Under the pieces are notes generated by a model. That model had not been told where the DNA came from, ran no database searches, and worked only from the letters and a program-made list of their open reading frames with translations. The position numbers and the translations under genes are program-made. This document shows, one piece after another, positions 9,105-17,938 of a stretch of DNA of 64,000 nt. Each line of letters begins with the position of its first letter. Positions within the stretch are counted from its first letter, which is position 1. Source of the stretch: Streptomyces griseocarneus (GTDB lineage: Bacteria > Actinomycetota > Actinomycetes > Streptomycetales > Streptomycetaceae); contig NZ_BNBL01000005.1 of the NCBI RefSeq assembly GCF_014655595.1, positions 124,001 to 188,000 on the forward strand, given 5' to 3'.

Positions 9105-9128
9105 CGCCTAGGCCCTTGGACCTAGGCG
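9105..9128. promoter_or_regulatory. perfect inverted repeat between two leftward genes
   Basis: CGCCTAGG and its exact reverse complement are separated by 8 bases. CTAGG is uncommon in Streptomyces DNA. It lies 83 bases upstream of the acetyltransferase start and 36 bases beyond the stop of the LysR-like gene, so it could be an operator or a weak terminator; it has no T-run. Confidence 0.35.
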
Positions 9129-9163
9129 GATCCCGGTCGGCCGGCCCCCGGGGGGGCTCCGGG

Positions 9164-9958
9164 CTACGAGCGGCGGCGGGGCTTGCCGCGCTTGGCGCCC
9201 TTGGGGGCGCCGCCGGAACCGCCGCGGGCGCTCTTGCCGCCCGTCTTACCGCTCGTCCTGCCGGCCGTCTTGCCCGCCGCGGGCTTGCGCCGGGCACCGC
9301 CGGTGTCGGGGCGCTTGCCCTTCGGCTGGGCGGCGGCCGGGGCGGTGGAGCGGCCCCGGGTGCTGTTGACGGTCCGCCCTCGGACGATCCCGATGAAGTC
9401 CTCCACCAGGTCGGTGGTCTTCTCCTCGGGCCAGGACAGGGCGACGCTCGACTGGGGAGTGTCCGTGACCGGCCGGTACGTGAGGTCCTTGCGGTGGTGC
9501 AGGCGGGCGAGCGACTGCGGCACGACGAGCAGTCCCACTCCCGCGGCCACCAGCTCGATGGCGTCCCCCGTCGTGGCGGGGCGCTCGATCGCGGGCCGTC
9601 CCGGCGGGTGCTCCCAGTCGAGGGTGTCGTCGAGCGGGTGGAACACGACGTCGTCGGCCAGATCCGCCGCGGACACCTCGTCGGCCGCCGCGAAGAGGTG
9701 ATCCTTGGGGATCACGACCACGGTCGTCTCGGTGTAGAGGGGGATCGCGCTGAGAACCGTCCGGTCGACCGGCAGGCGCACGAGACCCGCGTCGGCGCCG
9801 CCGTCGCGCAGCAGGTCACCCGCTTCGGCGGCCGGCACCGCGACGAGGTCCAGCGGGATGTCGGGCAGCCGCTCGTTCCAGATCCGCACCCACTTGGTGG
9901 GCATCACTCCCGGGACGTAGGCGAGCCGGAACGAAGGGTGTACTTCCGAGCCTGTCAC
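9164..9958 (-). CDS. LysR-type effector-binding domain protein lacking the DNA-binding domain
   Basis: A 264-residue protein. From the start it aligns with the substrate-binding half of LysR-type regulators (FRLAYVPGVMPTKWVRIWNE, then AGLVRLPVDRTVLSAIPLYTETTVVVIPKDHLFA), continuing to a GVGLLVVPQSLARL motif. The N-terminal winged helix is absent, and the preceding bases leave no room for one before the divergent gene. The last 60 or so residues are a Lys/Arg/Gly/Ala-rich, presumably disordered basic tail (KTAGRTSGKTGGKSARGG) that could itself contact nucleic acid. The divergent neighbour is a DUF5997 protein only 59 bases away. I recall this pairing as conserved in actinobacteria, which suggests a joint role. 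Confidence 0.8.
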   Translation of the reverse strand: MTGSEVHPSFRLAYVPGVMPTKWVRIWNERLPDIPLDLVAVPAAEAGDLLRDGGADAGLVRLPVDRTVLSAIPLYTETTVVVIPKDHLFAAADEVSAADLADDVVFHPLDDTLDWEHPPGRPAIERPATTGDAIELVAAGVGLLVVPQSLARLHHRKDLTYRPVTDTPQSSVALSWPEEKTTDLVEDFIGIVRGRTVNSTRGRSTAPAAAQPKGKRPDTGGARRKPAAGKTAGRTSGKTGGKSARGGSGGAPKGAKRGKPRRRS

Positions 9959-10017
9959 CCGCCCAGATTACCGGTCGTGGTCAGAGGTAGCGCACATGCT
10001 CGAATACCCTTGACACC

Positions 10018-10407
10018 ATGACGTCGCACAAGACCACCCAGACGATGAAGCCCGCGACCGCGGCGAAGAAGCTGGGTGTGTACCTCCAAGCCACCCCCGC
10101 CGAGTTCCAGGAGGGGGTCCTCTCGCGCGACGAGCTCAACGCGCTGCAGGCCGATCCGCCCGAGTGGCTGCAGGAACTGCGACGCAACGGCCCGCACCCC
10201 CGGCCCGTGGTCGCGGCGAAGCTGGGCGTCTCCATCGCCGGCCTCGCCCGCGGCGGTGTCACGGACGCCCTCACCACGGAGCAGATCGACGCGCTGAAGA
10301 ACGAGATGCCCGAGTGGCTGCGCCGCGAGCGCGCCACCCAGGCCGAGGTCCGCAAGGAAGCGGCGCGCATCAAGGAGAACAAGGAGAAGAAGGACGCGGC
10401 GCAGTAG
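10018..10407 (+). CDS. DUF5997 family protein
   Basis: A 129-residue basic, helical protein. Residues about 10-100 contain two similar halves, AKKLGVYLQATPAEFQEGVL with PEWLQELRRNGPHPR and AKLGVSIAGLARGGV with PEWLRRERATQ, matching the actinobacterial family I know as DUF5997. The halves look like a duplicated helix-turn-helix-type unit. It ends in a highly charged tail rich in Lys and Glu. No good Shine-Dalgarno precedes the ATG, so translation may be leaderless or weakly initiated. The divergent LysR-effector gene, 59 bases away, must share the promoter region. A strong terminator follows. Confidence 0.8.
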   Translation: MTSHKTTQTMKPATAAKKLGVYLQATPAEFQEGVLSRDELNALQADPPEWLQELRRNGPHPRPVVAAKLGVSIAGLARGGVTDALTTEQIDALKNEMPEWLRRERATQAEVRKEAARIKENKEKKDAAQ

Positions 10408-10438
10408 GCGACGCGGACTCCCCCCGCACACCCGCTGA

Positions 10439-10466
10439 GGCCCGGCGCCGTGGAAGGCGCCGGGCC
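10439..10466 (+). terminator. intrinsic terminator
   Basis: An 11-bp perfect GC-rich stem (GGCCCGGCGCC) with a 6-base loop is followed by a short TT. It lies 32 bases after the DUF5997 stop and before the convergent FMN reductase gene. Confidence 0.75.
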
Positions 10467-10506
10467 TTCGGCGTTCCTCGCCCCGCCCGCCGGCCCCGAG
10501 GCGCTG

Positions 10507-11166
10507 TCAGCCCTCGGCCCGCTGGGTGACGGGGGCGCCGGTGGCGTCGCCCAGGAACTCGTACCAGCGGCGTCGCAGGCAGACGTAGCGGGTGTCCGCC
10601 TCGACGAGACCGAGGAAGGCTCCCACCGTCTCGGTGAGGCGCCGCTGGAGTGCGGGGTCGGCCAGCAGGCCGGCCTCGGTGAAGCCCTCGTGGGCCCGGG
10701 CGAGGCTGAACATGTCGGGGTAGACGCGGGTGCCGAGGTGCTCCAGGGGGATGCGCAGGGCCCACAGTCCCCGGTTGCCGCCCATGAGGGAGGGGGAGGC
10801 GGAGACCAGGAGGGCGTGCTTGGTCTTGAACGGCTGCGGCTGGACGCGGGAGACCCAGTCGACGGCGTTCTTCAGCACACCGGGTACGGAGGCGTTGTAC
10901 TCGGGGGAGGAGATCACGAACGCGTCGCTCGTCTCCAGCCGGCCGTGCAACGCGAGTGCGCCCTCGGGCAGCCCGTCGGCGGTCTCGATGTCGCCGTCGT
11001 ACAAGGGCATGTCGAATTCGCGCAGGGAGGCGTGGTCGACGGTGGCGCCGGCGTCGGCGATCAGACGGGCGACCAGGGAGGCGAGGCGGGCGTTGGCCGA
11101 CCCGGCCCGCAGCGCCGCGCCGAAGACGAGCACCCGCAGCGGGCGGGGACGATCCTCCGTGGGCAT
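10507..11166 (-). CDS. NADPH-dependent FMN reductase-like flavoprotein
   Basis: A 219-residue flavodoxin-like reductase that would use NAD(P)H to reduce FMN or quinones in the cytoplasm. Visible motifs are the phosphate-binding loop near the start (VFGAALRAGSANARLASLVA) and the family signature SSPEYNASVPGVLKNAVDW in the middle. The start at 11166 (MPTEDRPRP) is chosen because AAGGA lies 8 bases upstream; the frame extends 65 codons further but with no ribosome site. It is a single gene, convergent with DUF5997 across a terminator. The substrate is unknown; the length is near the family norm of about 180-220 residues. Confidence 0.85.
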   Translation of the reverse strand: MPTEDRPRPLRVLVFGAALRAGSANARLASLVARLIADAGATVDHASLREFDMPLYDGDIETADGLPEGALALHGRLETSDAFVISSPEYNASVPGVLKNAVDWVSRVQPQPFKTKHALLVSASPSLMGGNRGLWALRIPLEHLGTRVYPDMFSLARAHEGFTEAGLLADPALQRRLTETVGAFLGLVEADTRYVCLRRRWYEFLGDATGAPVTQRAEG

Positions 11167-11709
11167 GACCGAGTCCTTACCGTGTGCGGGCATGACCGTG
11201 CCGGGGCATGCGCCTGACCGGGCGCGGTACCGGCCAGTCTGGTCGCGGTCCGCTCGGCGCGCGACGAGACGTGGGCCTTCCGGGGCGCGCCACCGCGGCT
11301 CCGGTCCTTCCGGCCTGATGGACGGCCCCCCGGAACGGCCTGCTCGTGCATCGCACGTCACGCCAGGCCGGGTGATGGCCGGCGCTCACACATGGCTCGG
11401 GCGCGGACCCGCACCACGGCACGCCCCTGTGCGCGCCTCCTGTTTTCGGCCAGTCGGCGCGCACACTTCAAGCTCCGGCGGGGGCGCCGCCGGAGCACGA
11501 CAGTGGCGGAACATCCCGCTCCCAGCGCCCGGCTCTCGCGCAAGCGCCTTCATCCGCCCCGCGCGCCTCCGGCCCGCGAGGACCTCCCCTCGTGCCGAAC
11601 GCACAAGGTCCTCCGGCTTGTGGTGTCCGCGGGGCGAACCCCTCCGAGCACCCACCCCTGGTTCGCCCGCCCCGTCATCCGCGGGGACGGGCGGAGAGGA
11701 GAACCCGTC
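11167..11709. other. divergent intergenic region, 543 bases
   Basis: There is no credible gene. Open frames on both strands here lack ribosome sites and family features. A short hairpin with 9-bp arms CTCCGGCGG lies at 11473-11495. The region must contain the promoters of the FMN reductase (leftward) and the secreted repeat protein (rightward), but no clear consensus was found. Confidence 0.5.
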
Positions 11710-12498
11710 ATGCACGCGATCCCCCTGCGCCGTGGCCTGGCCTGGCTGGCCTCCGTGTCGCTCATGTCCCTCGGTGTGGTCGGTTTGACGGCCACCACCG
11801 CCTCCGCCCTGCCGGCACAGTGCACGGGAGCGGAGACCGGCGGCGCCGACAACATCGTCTGCCCGTTCCTGCTGCCCGGCCAGACCATCAACAGCCTCGG
11901 CGGCAACGACACCATCACCATCCTGGCCGACGCCGGCGGCATCGTGATCTCCGGCCCCGGCAACGACATCGTCACGGCAGGAGCCCTCGACACCCTGGCC
12001 GACTTCAGCACCGGGACCGGCAACGACACCGTCCGCGTCCTCGGCAACCACGCCGGCCAGTCGATAACCACCGGCGACGGCGACGACACCGTCGAGATCA
12101 CCGGCAACAACTCCGGCTTCGTCGACACCGGGGCCAACGCCGACCGGTTCATCGTGCACGGCACGGTGCTGGCCGACGCCGCGTTCCTCGGAACCGGCAA
12201 CGACTTCGCCAACGTCAACGTCCTCGCGCTCGGCGTCGACGGCGGCAGCCTGCACGGCGGTGACGGTGCCGACAACCTGACCGTCCTCACCTGCAACGCC
12301 AGCACCGTGGCCGGCGAGGACGGCAACGACACCATCGACGTCACCGACGCCAACGCCTGCGTCGTCTCCGGCGGGGCCGGCAACGACAACATCCACGAAG
12401 GCGCCGAAGCCACCGGCACCGTGGACGGCGGCCCCGGCAACGACACCTGTCAGGAAGACGTCCCCTTCCTCGGCACCGAGAGCAACTGCGAGATCTGA
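11710..12498 (+). CDS. secreted protein with GGxGND-type (RTX-like) calcium-binding repeats
   Basis: A 262-residue exported protein. A signal peptide covers about residues 1-36, ending in TASALPA. The mature part carries at least eight nonapeptide-like turns such as GGNDTI, GPGNDIV, GTGNDTV, GDGDDTV, GTGNDFA, EDGNDTI, GAGNDNI and GPGNDTC. In hemolysin-type proteins these bind Ca2+ in a parallel beta-roll. Six cysteines in the mature part suggest disulphides, consistent with an extracellular location. The start at 11710 has GAGAGGAG 7-9 bases upstream. There is no enzymatic domain, so a structural or adhesive surface role is possible. The gene ends at a strong bidirectional terminator. Confidence 0.82.
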   Translation: MHAIPLRRGLAWLASVSLMSLGVVGLTATTASALPAQCTGAETGGADNIVCPFLLPGQTINSLGGNDTITILADAGGIVISGPGNDIVTAGALDTLADFSTGTGNDTVRVLGNHAGQSITTGDGDDTVEITGNNSGFVDTGANADRFIVHGTVLADAAFLGTGNDFANVNVLALGVDGGSLHGGDGADNLTVLTCNASTVAGEDGNDTIDVTDANACVVSGGAGNDNIHEGAEATGTVDGGPGNDTCQEDVPFLGTESNCEI

Positions 12499-12511
12499 TC
12501 CCCACCCGCCC

Positions 12512-12561
12512 GGGCCCGGTGGTCCCTCCCCGCCTCACGGCGCGGGGGAGCCACCGGGCCC
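12512..12561. terminator. bidirectional terminator between convergent genes
   Basis: A long hairpin with GGGCCCGGTGG and its exact complement CCACCGGGCCC as outer arms, plus an inner CTCCCCGC/GCGGGGGAG extension. It lies between the repeat-protein gene and the convergent LAL regulator. Confidence 0.8.
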
Positions 12562-12568
12562 CGTCCGT

Positions 12569-15304
12569 TCACTCCCGGTCCAGGGCCTGGGCGAGGGCCG
12601 CCCGCGACGTGATGCCGAGCTTGGGGAAGATCTTGTACAGGTGGGCCGCCACGGTGCGCGGCGACAGCCGCAGCTGCTTGCCGATGTCCTTGTTCGTCAG
12701 GCCCGTGGCGGCGAGCCGGGCGATGCGCAGCTCCTGCCCGGTGAGCAGCGCGGGCGCGCCCGTGGCCGTGGTGACCGGGCGTCCGGCTGCGCGCAGTTCC
12801 TGCGCGCAGCGCTCCTCCCAGGGCGCCGCGCGCAGCCCGCGGAACGCCCGGTGCGCCTCGCGCAGGACGTCGTGGGCCTCCGTACGGCGGTGCCGGCGCA
12901 GCCACGAGCCGTGGGCCAGCCGCAGGCGGGCGAGCTCGAAGACCCACTGCCCGGAGCCCGGTACGGCGTACGCCTCCCGGTAGCGGGCGTCGGCCTCGTC
13001 GTCGGGCGCGGCCAGCGCGGTGGCCGCGGCCAGCAGGAAGGCGTGGTGGGCGGAGATCTCCGCCATCCGCGCCTCGCGCCCGGCCGCCAGGTGCGCCTGG
13101 GCCTCCCGCCGCCGCCCGGTGTGCACGGCCGCGTCCACGAGGTCGAAGAACGGCAGGTGGAACCAGGGCAGCCCGCGCGGCAGGACGCCGGGCGGGGTGA
13201 GCGCCGTCAGGTCGCAGTACGCGTCCTCGTAGCGGCCGTGCGCCAGCGCGACGAGGGCGTGCAGGTGCGTGAGGCGGTCGGTGACGAACCGCATGCGGGC
13301 GCGCTGTGCCGTCGGCCTGATCAGCCGCTCGATCTCCCGCAGGCTCTCCTCCTCGCCGCGCCCGGCGGCGAAGAGGGCGTAGTAGTGCCGGAACAGCAGG
13401 GCGTTGCAGTGGTAGCCGAGCTCCTCGGCCGCCTCGGCCTCCCGCAGGCAGTTCTCCGCCGCGTCCCAGCGGCCGTGCAGGAAGTCCTGGTAGCACCGGG
13501 CCTTCGCGATCGAGCCCTGGGTGGCGTAGGCGTGCTGCCCCGTGAAGCGCCGCCACATGTCGCCGTCGTCGAGGTCGACCGCCGACGCGGTCCACAGCAG
13601 CAGCCAGGCCCCGCCGGCCTCCTGCTCCTCGCTCATCCCCGCGGCCAGCGCCGACAGTTCCTCGCAGACGCCCTGCGCGGTACGGGCCGGGTCGGACCAG
13701 GCGCGGTGGCACAGCCGGGCCAGCGGCGACACGTTGCCCAGGTGGTCCTCCAGCGCCCGCCAGCCTCGCGGGTCGCCGGTGTAGGTGGCGGCGAGCAGCA
13801 GCTTGAAGTAGGCCTGCTCGGCCAGCCCGCCGAAGGACTCCGCGCCGGGGGCGGCCAGGGCGTCGAGGGCCTGGGGCAGCAGGGTGAAGGACGACTCGAA
13901 GTCGACCCGGTGGCTCTGGTCGGCGTACACCACGGCGTAGGCGAACAGCGGGGCGATGTCGGGCGGCACCGGCCCGCGCCGCAACTCGTCGACCAGACGC
14001 GCGGTGTACGCGAGCCGCCCGCCCCGGGCCGCCATCACGGCCGCCCACGTCAGCCGGCGGGCACGGGAGGCGGGGTCGGCGCTGAGCGCCGCCGCGCGGT
14101 CCAGGAGCAGCGCGCCCTCCGCGTCGCCGCCGCGCGCCGCTATCCGCCGGCCCGCCTCCTGGAGCCGGGCGGCGAGTTCCTCGTCGGGGAGGAGGGCCGC
14201 GGACGCCTCGTGCACCAGGCGGCGGGGGTCCTCCGGGCCCAGGCCCGCCGCCAGGATCCGGTGGGCCCCGCGCAGTTCGGGGCCCGAGGCCATGGAGATC
14301 ACGGCGCTGCGCACCAGCGGGTGGCGGAACGCCAGCATGCCCGAGGGGTCCAGCCGTGCCAGCTCGCTCTCCTCGATGCGGCCGAGGACCTCCTCGGCGT
14401 CGTCCCCGGCGACCGTGCGCAGCCACGCGCCGGTGTTCCCGGCCGCGGCTCCGCCGCCGAGAGCGGTCAGCAGGAGCATCTGCGCGGCGGGTACGGACAG
14501 GGACGTCAGCCGGTCGGCGAAGAGCCGTTCAAGCCGCTGTCCCAGGGGCAGCCGCTCCGGCAGGGGGACGATGCCCTTGAGGTGGTCCTCGTTCAGCTGC
14601 CGGGGCAGCTCCACGAGCGCCAGCGGATTGCCCGCGGCCTCCTCCAGCACTCTTTCGGCGGTCCTGGCCGCCAGCTGCGGATGCCACTGCCGCAGCAGGG
14701 CGCCGGCGTCCGCGGGCGCGAGGGCCTCCACGTCCACCGGATGCGTGGGCCAGCCCTCCGCCACCGCCGCGACGGGGCGGCTCGCGCTGACGATGACCAC
14801 GGGCAGGTCCGTGATCCGCCGGTGCAGGAACGCGAACACCGTCGCGCTGGAGGAGTCGACCCAGTGCAGGTCGTCGACCAGGAGCAGCAGGGGCCGCTGG
14901 CGCGCGGCCTCCGCGAGCAGCGCCAGCGCGGCCGCGCCGACCAGGAAGCCGCCCGGCGGCAATCCCTGCCGCAGGCCCAGCGCGCACTCCAGCGGCTCCC
15001 GCTGGGATGCCGGCAGCGTCCGCGAACGCTCCAGCAGCGGCCACAGCACCTGGTGCAGTGCGCCGAACGCGAGCTCGGTCTCGGCCTCCGCGCCCACCGC
15101 GTGCACCACGGTGAACCCGCTCGCGCGCGCCCGCGTCCGCGTCCACTCGAGCAGGGCGGTCTTGCCGATGCCCGCCTCACCGCGCAGCAGCGTCGCCGAG
15201 CCGCCCGCCCCGGACCGCGCGTCGTCCAGCGCGCGGCCGAGCAGAGCCGTCTCCCGCTGTCGTCCCACGAGATCCTTGCCACCGGATAAGGGCACCACGG
15301 CCAC
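12569..15304 (-). CDS. LAL-family (ATP-binding LuxR-type) transcriptional regulator
   Basis: A 911-residue regulator of the MalT/LAL type. The N-terminal AAA-type ATPase has Walker A GEAGIGKTALL (about residue 42) and Walker B LLLLVDDLHWVD (about residue 140). The central 500 residues are helical, TPR-like and Ala-rich. The last 60 residues are a LuxR helix-turn-helix (LTGQELRIARLAATGLTNKD, then LSPRTVAAHLYKIFPKLGI). Such proteins are usually ligand-responsive activators of nearby clusters. The frame starts with GTG at 15304, but GGGGAG is better spaced for the GTG at 15298, two codons in. It is divergent from the AraC gene at 15678. The target may be the hydrolase genes downstream, but this is inference. 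Confidence 0.9.
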   Translation of the reverse strand: MAVVPLSGGKDLVGRQRETALLGRALDDARSGAGGSATLLRGEAGIGKTALLEWTRTRARASGFTVVHAVGAEAETELAFGALHQVLWPLLERSRTLPASQREPLECALGLRQGLPPGGFLVGAAALALLAEAARQRPLLLLVDDLHWVDSSSATVFAFLHRRITDLPVVIVSASRPVAAVAEGWPTHPVDVEALAPADAGALLRQWHPQLAARTAERVLEEAAGNPLALVELPRQLNEDHLKGIVPLPERLPLGQRLERLFADRLTSLSVPAAQMLLLTALGGGAAAGNTGAWLRTVAGDDAEEVLGRIEESELARLDPSGMLAFRHPLVRSAVISMASGPELRGAHRILAAGLGPEDPRRLVHEASAALLPDEELAARLQEAGRRIAARGGDAEGALLLDRAAALSADPASRARRLTWAAVMAARGGRLAYTARLVDELRRGPVPPDIAPLFAYAVVYADQSHRVDFESSFTLLPQALDALAAPGAESFGGLAEQAYFKLLLAATYTGDPRGWRALEDHLGNVSPLARLCHRAWSDPARTAQGVCEELSALAAGMSEEQEAGGAWLLLWTASAVDLDDGDMWRRFTGQHAYATQGSIAKARCYQDFLHGRWDAAENCLREAEAAEELGYHCNALLFRHYYALFAAGRGEEESLREIERLIRPTAQRARMRFVTDRLTHLHALVALAHGRYEDAYCDLTALTPPGVLPRGLPWFHLPFFDLVDAAVHTGRRREAQAHLAAGREARMAEISAHHAFLLAAATALAAPDDEADARYREAYAVPGSGQWVFELARLRLAHGSWLRRHRRTEAHDVLREAHRAFRGLRAAPWEERCAQELRAAGRPVTTATGAPALLTGQELRIARLAATGLTNKDIGKQLRLSPRTVAAHLYKIFPKLGITSRAALAQALDRE

Positions 15305-15677
15305 TCCCCATGTCCCCGGGCATCACAGGGTGTTGTGCACCCCCTCAGGAAGTGGCCGCCACGGGACCTCAGCACCACTCCGACGTGTCGGCGCACGCCG
15401 TGGGTCCGGCGCACGGCTCAGAATATCGCCCGGCACCGCTCAAGATCATCAACGGGGGCGCGATGCCCACCGGCGGCCTCTGGCGCATCACGCCACCCGG
15501 CGCCCCGCCCGCCCGCTCGGCCCCGGGACACACGGCAGTCAAACGACGTACATGCGCCCGCGGCCGCCCCGGCAGGCTGACGGCCGAGACCCCGAATCCG
15601 CGCCGTCGCGGCCCGCGCGCCGCGTCGCATCCCTTCCCCCGCGCCCCCGACACCCCACGACGCAGCAGGGAGAGCAC
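15305..15677. other. divergent regulatory region, 373 bases
   Basis: There is no gene. The region separates the leftward LAL regulator from the rightward AraC regulator and should hold both promoters. I found no convincing -10/-35 pair or long dyad. Confidence 0.4.
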
Positions 15678-16661
15678 ATGAGCCCCGCGCCCACGACCTT
15701 CGCCGTGCCCGCCCGGGACGGCACGACGACCGGCGGTCCGTTCGCCGCCGCGTGCGTCCCCCTGGAGTGCCTGCCGGCCCCCGGGCACGACGGCGTCCCC
15801 GCCGGCCGCGTCACCACCCACGCGCTCGGCGGCCTGGGCGTCAGCACGGTCCGGGGCCCGGCGCTGACCCTCGCCTCCGCCCCGGGACCGTCCGGCACGG
15901 GCTCCGCGGACCGCGTCGTCGCCGCGGTGCACCGACGGGGGCTCGCGACCTTCGTCCAGCACGGCCGCGCCGTCGCGTGCGCACCGGGAGACCTCGTCGT
16001 CCTCGACGCCCGCGCCCCGTTCGCCTTCCACGAGGCGGAAGACTTCGAACTGCACCTCTTCGGCGTCCCCCGCCACCTCCTGGGCCTGCCACCGGCGGAC
16101 GTCGAGGCCCTGTGCCGCCCTCACCCGCTCACGCGCGGCAGCGTGGCGCCCCTGCTGGCGCCCTACCTCCAGGAGCTCGCCGCCCCGGCCGCCGCCCACT
16201 CGCCCAAGGTGGCGGAACACCTCGCCGCCGCGGCGGTCGAACTGCTCGCGACCCTGGCGGCCGAAGCACGCGCGTCCACCGCCGCCGACGCGGGATCGGG
16301 CCGCCACGCCCTGGCGCTGCGACTGCGCGCCCACGTCAACGAGAATCTGTGGGACCGCGCCCTCACACCCGAGAGCATCGCCGAGCACCACCACATCTCG
16401 GTCCGCTACCTGCACGCGGTGTTCGCCGCCGAAGGCAGCACGGTCAGCCGGTGGATCCAGCGGCGGCGGCTCGAGGAGTGCCGCAGGGAACTGGCCCGGA
16501 CCGGGCGGACGCGGCCGGCCGTCGCGTCGGTCGCGAAGCGCTGGGGCTTCGCCAACGCCGCCCACTTCAGCCGCGCCTTCCGCACCGCCTACGGCATGTC
16601 GCCCAGCACCTGGCGCGCCCTGCGCACTCCCGGCGCCCCCGGCGAGTCGCCGGAGGGGTGA
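15678..16661 (+). CDS. AraC-family transcriptional regulator
   Basis: A 327-residue protein. The N-terminal ligand/dimer domain resembles the AraC-binding-like cupin fold (PGDLVVLDARAPFAFHEAED). The C-terminal double helix-turn-helix starts near residue 215 (LTPESIAEHHHISVRYLHAV, then VASVAKRWGFANAAHFSRAF, then GMSPSTWRAL). The start at 15678 has AGGGAG 6 bases upstream; the long frame before it is antisense to the LAL gene and has no other site. It is closely similar in layout to the next gene and to the thiopeptide-cluster AraC at 41289. Its 3' end overlaps the convergent AraC gene by 73 bases. The regulated genes are unknown. Confidence 0.9.
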   Translation: MSPAPTTFAVPARDGTTTGGPFAAACVPLECLPAPGHDGVPAGRVTTHALGGLGVSTVRGPALTLASAPGPSGTGSADRVVAAVHRRGLATFVQHGRAVACAPGDLVVLDARAPFAFHEAEDFELHLFGVPRHLLGLPPADVEALCRPHPLTRGSVAPLLAPYLQELAAPAAAHSPKVAEHLAAAAVELLATLAAEARASTAADAGSGRHALALRLRAHVNENLWDRALTPESIAEHHHISVRYLHAVFAAEGSTVSRWIQRRRLEECRRELARTGRTRPAVASVAKRWGFANAAHFSRAFRTAYGMSPSTWRALRTPGAPGESPEG

Positions 16662-17626
16662 GGAGCGGCCGGGACGGGCTCCGCCGTGCGCCAGTCGCGC
16701 GGGGAGCACCCGTACACCGCTTTGAAGGCCCGGCTGAAGTGCGCCGGACTGTGGAACCCCCAGCGCAGGGCGACCGCCGATATCGTCGGGGCGACCCGGC
16801 CGCGCCGGGCGAGCTCCTTCCCGCACTCCTCCACACGCCGCCGCTGTATCAGCTTGCTCACGGTGACCCCCTCACCCTCGAAGAGGCGGTGCAGGTAGCG
16901 CACGGAAATGCGATGCGCCGTCGCGATGGACTCCGGGGTGAGGCCGGGATCGGAGAGGTTCCGGTCGATGTAGCGGCGTACGGCGGCCGGCAGATGGTCG
17001 TCGTCCGCCACGCCCGTACGGTCGTCCCCGCCCTCCGCACACGCGTCCACCAGCGCGGCCAGGAGATCCGTGACGTTCCCGGCCAGCCGGTCGCCGACCG
17101 CCGGGGGGATGCGTCCCGCGTCGTCCGCCAGCCGGTCCAGGAAGGGGGCCAGCAGCGCGACCACCCCGTCCCCGGGCGCGAAAGCGCGCCCGGTGGTCCA
17201 CCGCACGTGCGCGGCGGGCACGTTCAGCGCCCGCGCGGGAACGCGGAACAGCCGCTGCCGGAAGCGCTCCTTCTGCTCCAGCGCGAAGGGACGGCGCAGA
17301 TCGATCACGGCCAGGTGCCCCGGGAGCAGCACGGCGCCGCGCCCGTCCTGGGTCAGGGCCGCGGTCCCGCTCTGCTGGAGCGCGACGGCGACCGCGTCGG
17401 CGGGGGCGCGGTCGACGAGCCGGGGCGGGCGGCTCAGGTACACCGGGTCCGCCTCCAGCGACAGCAGGCGCAGATAGCCGAGACGCAGGGTGCCGAGCGC
17501 GCCGTCGAAGGCGTGCTCCTGCCGCGATCTGACCTGCACGGCGGCCAGTTCGCGGTCGAGCTCCCGCTGCCACGGCCCGAGCGGGCCGGTCTCGGGAAGG
17601 GCGGTCGTTCCGGCGTCGGTGTGCAC
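16589..17626 (-). CDS. AraC-family transcriptional regulator
   Basis: A 345-residue paralogue of the preceding regulator. The N-terminal AraC-binding-like domain includes VLLPGHLAVIDLRRPFALEQ. The C-terminal double HTH has LTPESIATAHRISVRYLHRL and ALRWGFHSPAHFSRAFKAVY. GTG at 17626 is taken as start because AAGGAG lies 4 bases upstream; an in-frame ATG 10 codons earlier has no site. The C-terminal 24 residues are antisense to the other AraC gene. It is divergent from the hydrolase gene at 17939, across a region with TGAC/GTCA dyads (17713-17747), so it is the best candidate regulator of that three-gene hydrolase run. Confidence 0.9.
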   Translation of the reverse strand: MHTDAGTTALPETGPLGPWQRELDRELAAVQVRSRQEHAFDGALGTLRLGYLRLLSLEADPVYLSRPPRLVDRAPADAVAVALQQSGTAALTQDGRGAVLLPGHLAVIDLRRPFALEQKERFRQRLFRVPARALNVPAAHVRWTTGRAFAPGDGVVALLAPFLDRLADDAGRIPPAVGDRLAGNVTDLLAALVDACAEGGDDRTGVADDDHLPAAVRRYIDRNLSDPGLTPESIATAHRISVRYLHRLFEGEGVTVSKLIQRRRVEECGKELARRGRVAPTISAVALRWGFHSPAHFSRAFKAVYGCSPRDWRTAEPVPAAPHPSGDSPGAPGVRRARQVLGDMP

Positions 17627-17938
17627 GCGGCTCCTTGCTCGGGGCTTCGGCTGCATTCGGGCCCTGTGCCCGGCTCACCACCAGGGTGGACGCGGCGGAT
17701 GACGAGCCGTTAGGTCAAATGACTGCTCGGTCACCGGCCAATGACCGGCCATGGCGTCCGGAAGTGTGCACGCAGCGGCATGCTTCGGTACGCGCTCCGG
17801 CCCCTGGCAACCCTGCGGATCCGTACGGTGGACAGCCGTGCCCGGAACGACCCTTCCCGCTCCGGGCACCGGCCCGACCGGAGCCGCGGCGGGACCGTTC
17901 GTCCGACGGCCCGCGCCGTGCCTCTGGCAGGAGTCCCC
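17627..17938. promoter_or_regulatory. divergent regulatory region with two GTCA/TGAC dyads
   Basis: These 312 bases lie between the AraC gene and the first hydrolase and hold no gene. Two small inverted repeats sit close together: GTCA-AA-TGAC at 17713-17722 and CGGTCA-N8-TGACCG at 17728-17747. They share a TGAC half-site and may be regulator sites. Confidence 0.4.

Noticed and set aside
10231..10431. Minus-strand frames over the DUF5997 gene
   Set aside because: Shadow translation of a gene with its own terminator and family features.
12641..15289. 882-codon plus-strand frame
   Set aside because: It is the exact shadow of the LAL regulator, which has Walker and HTH motifs.
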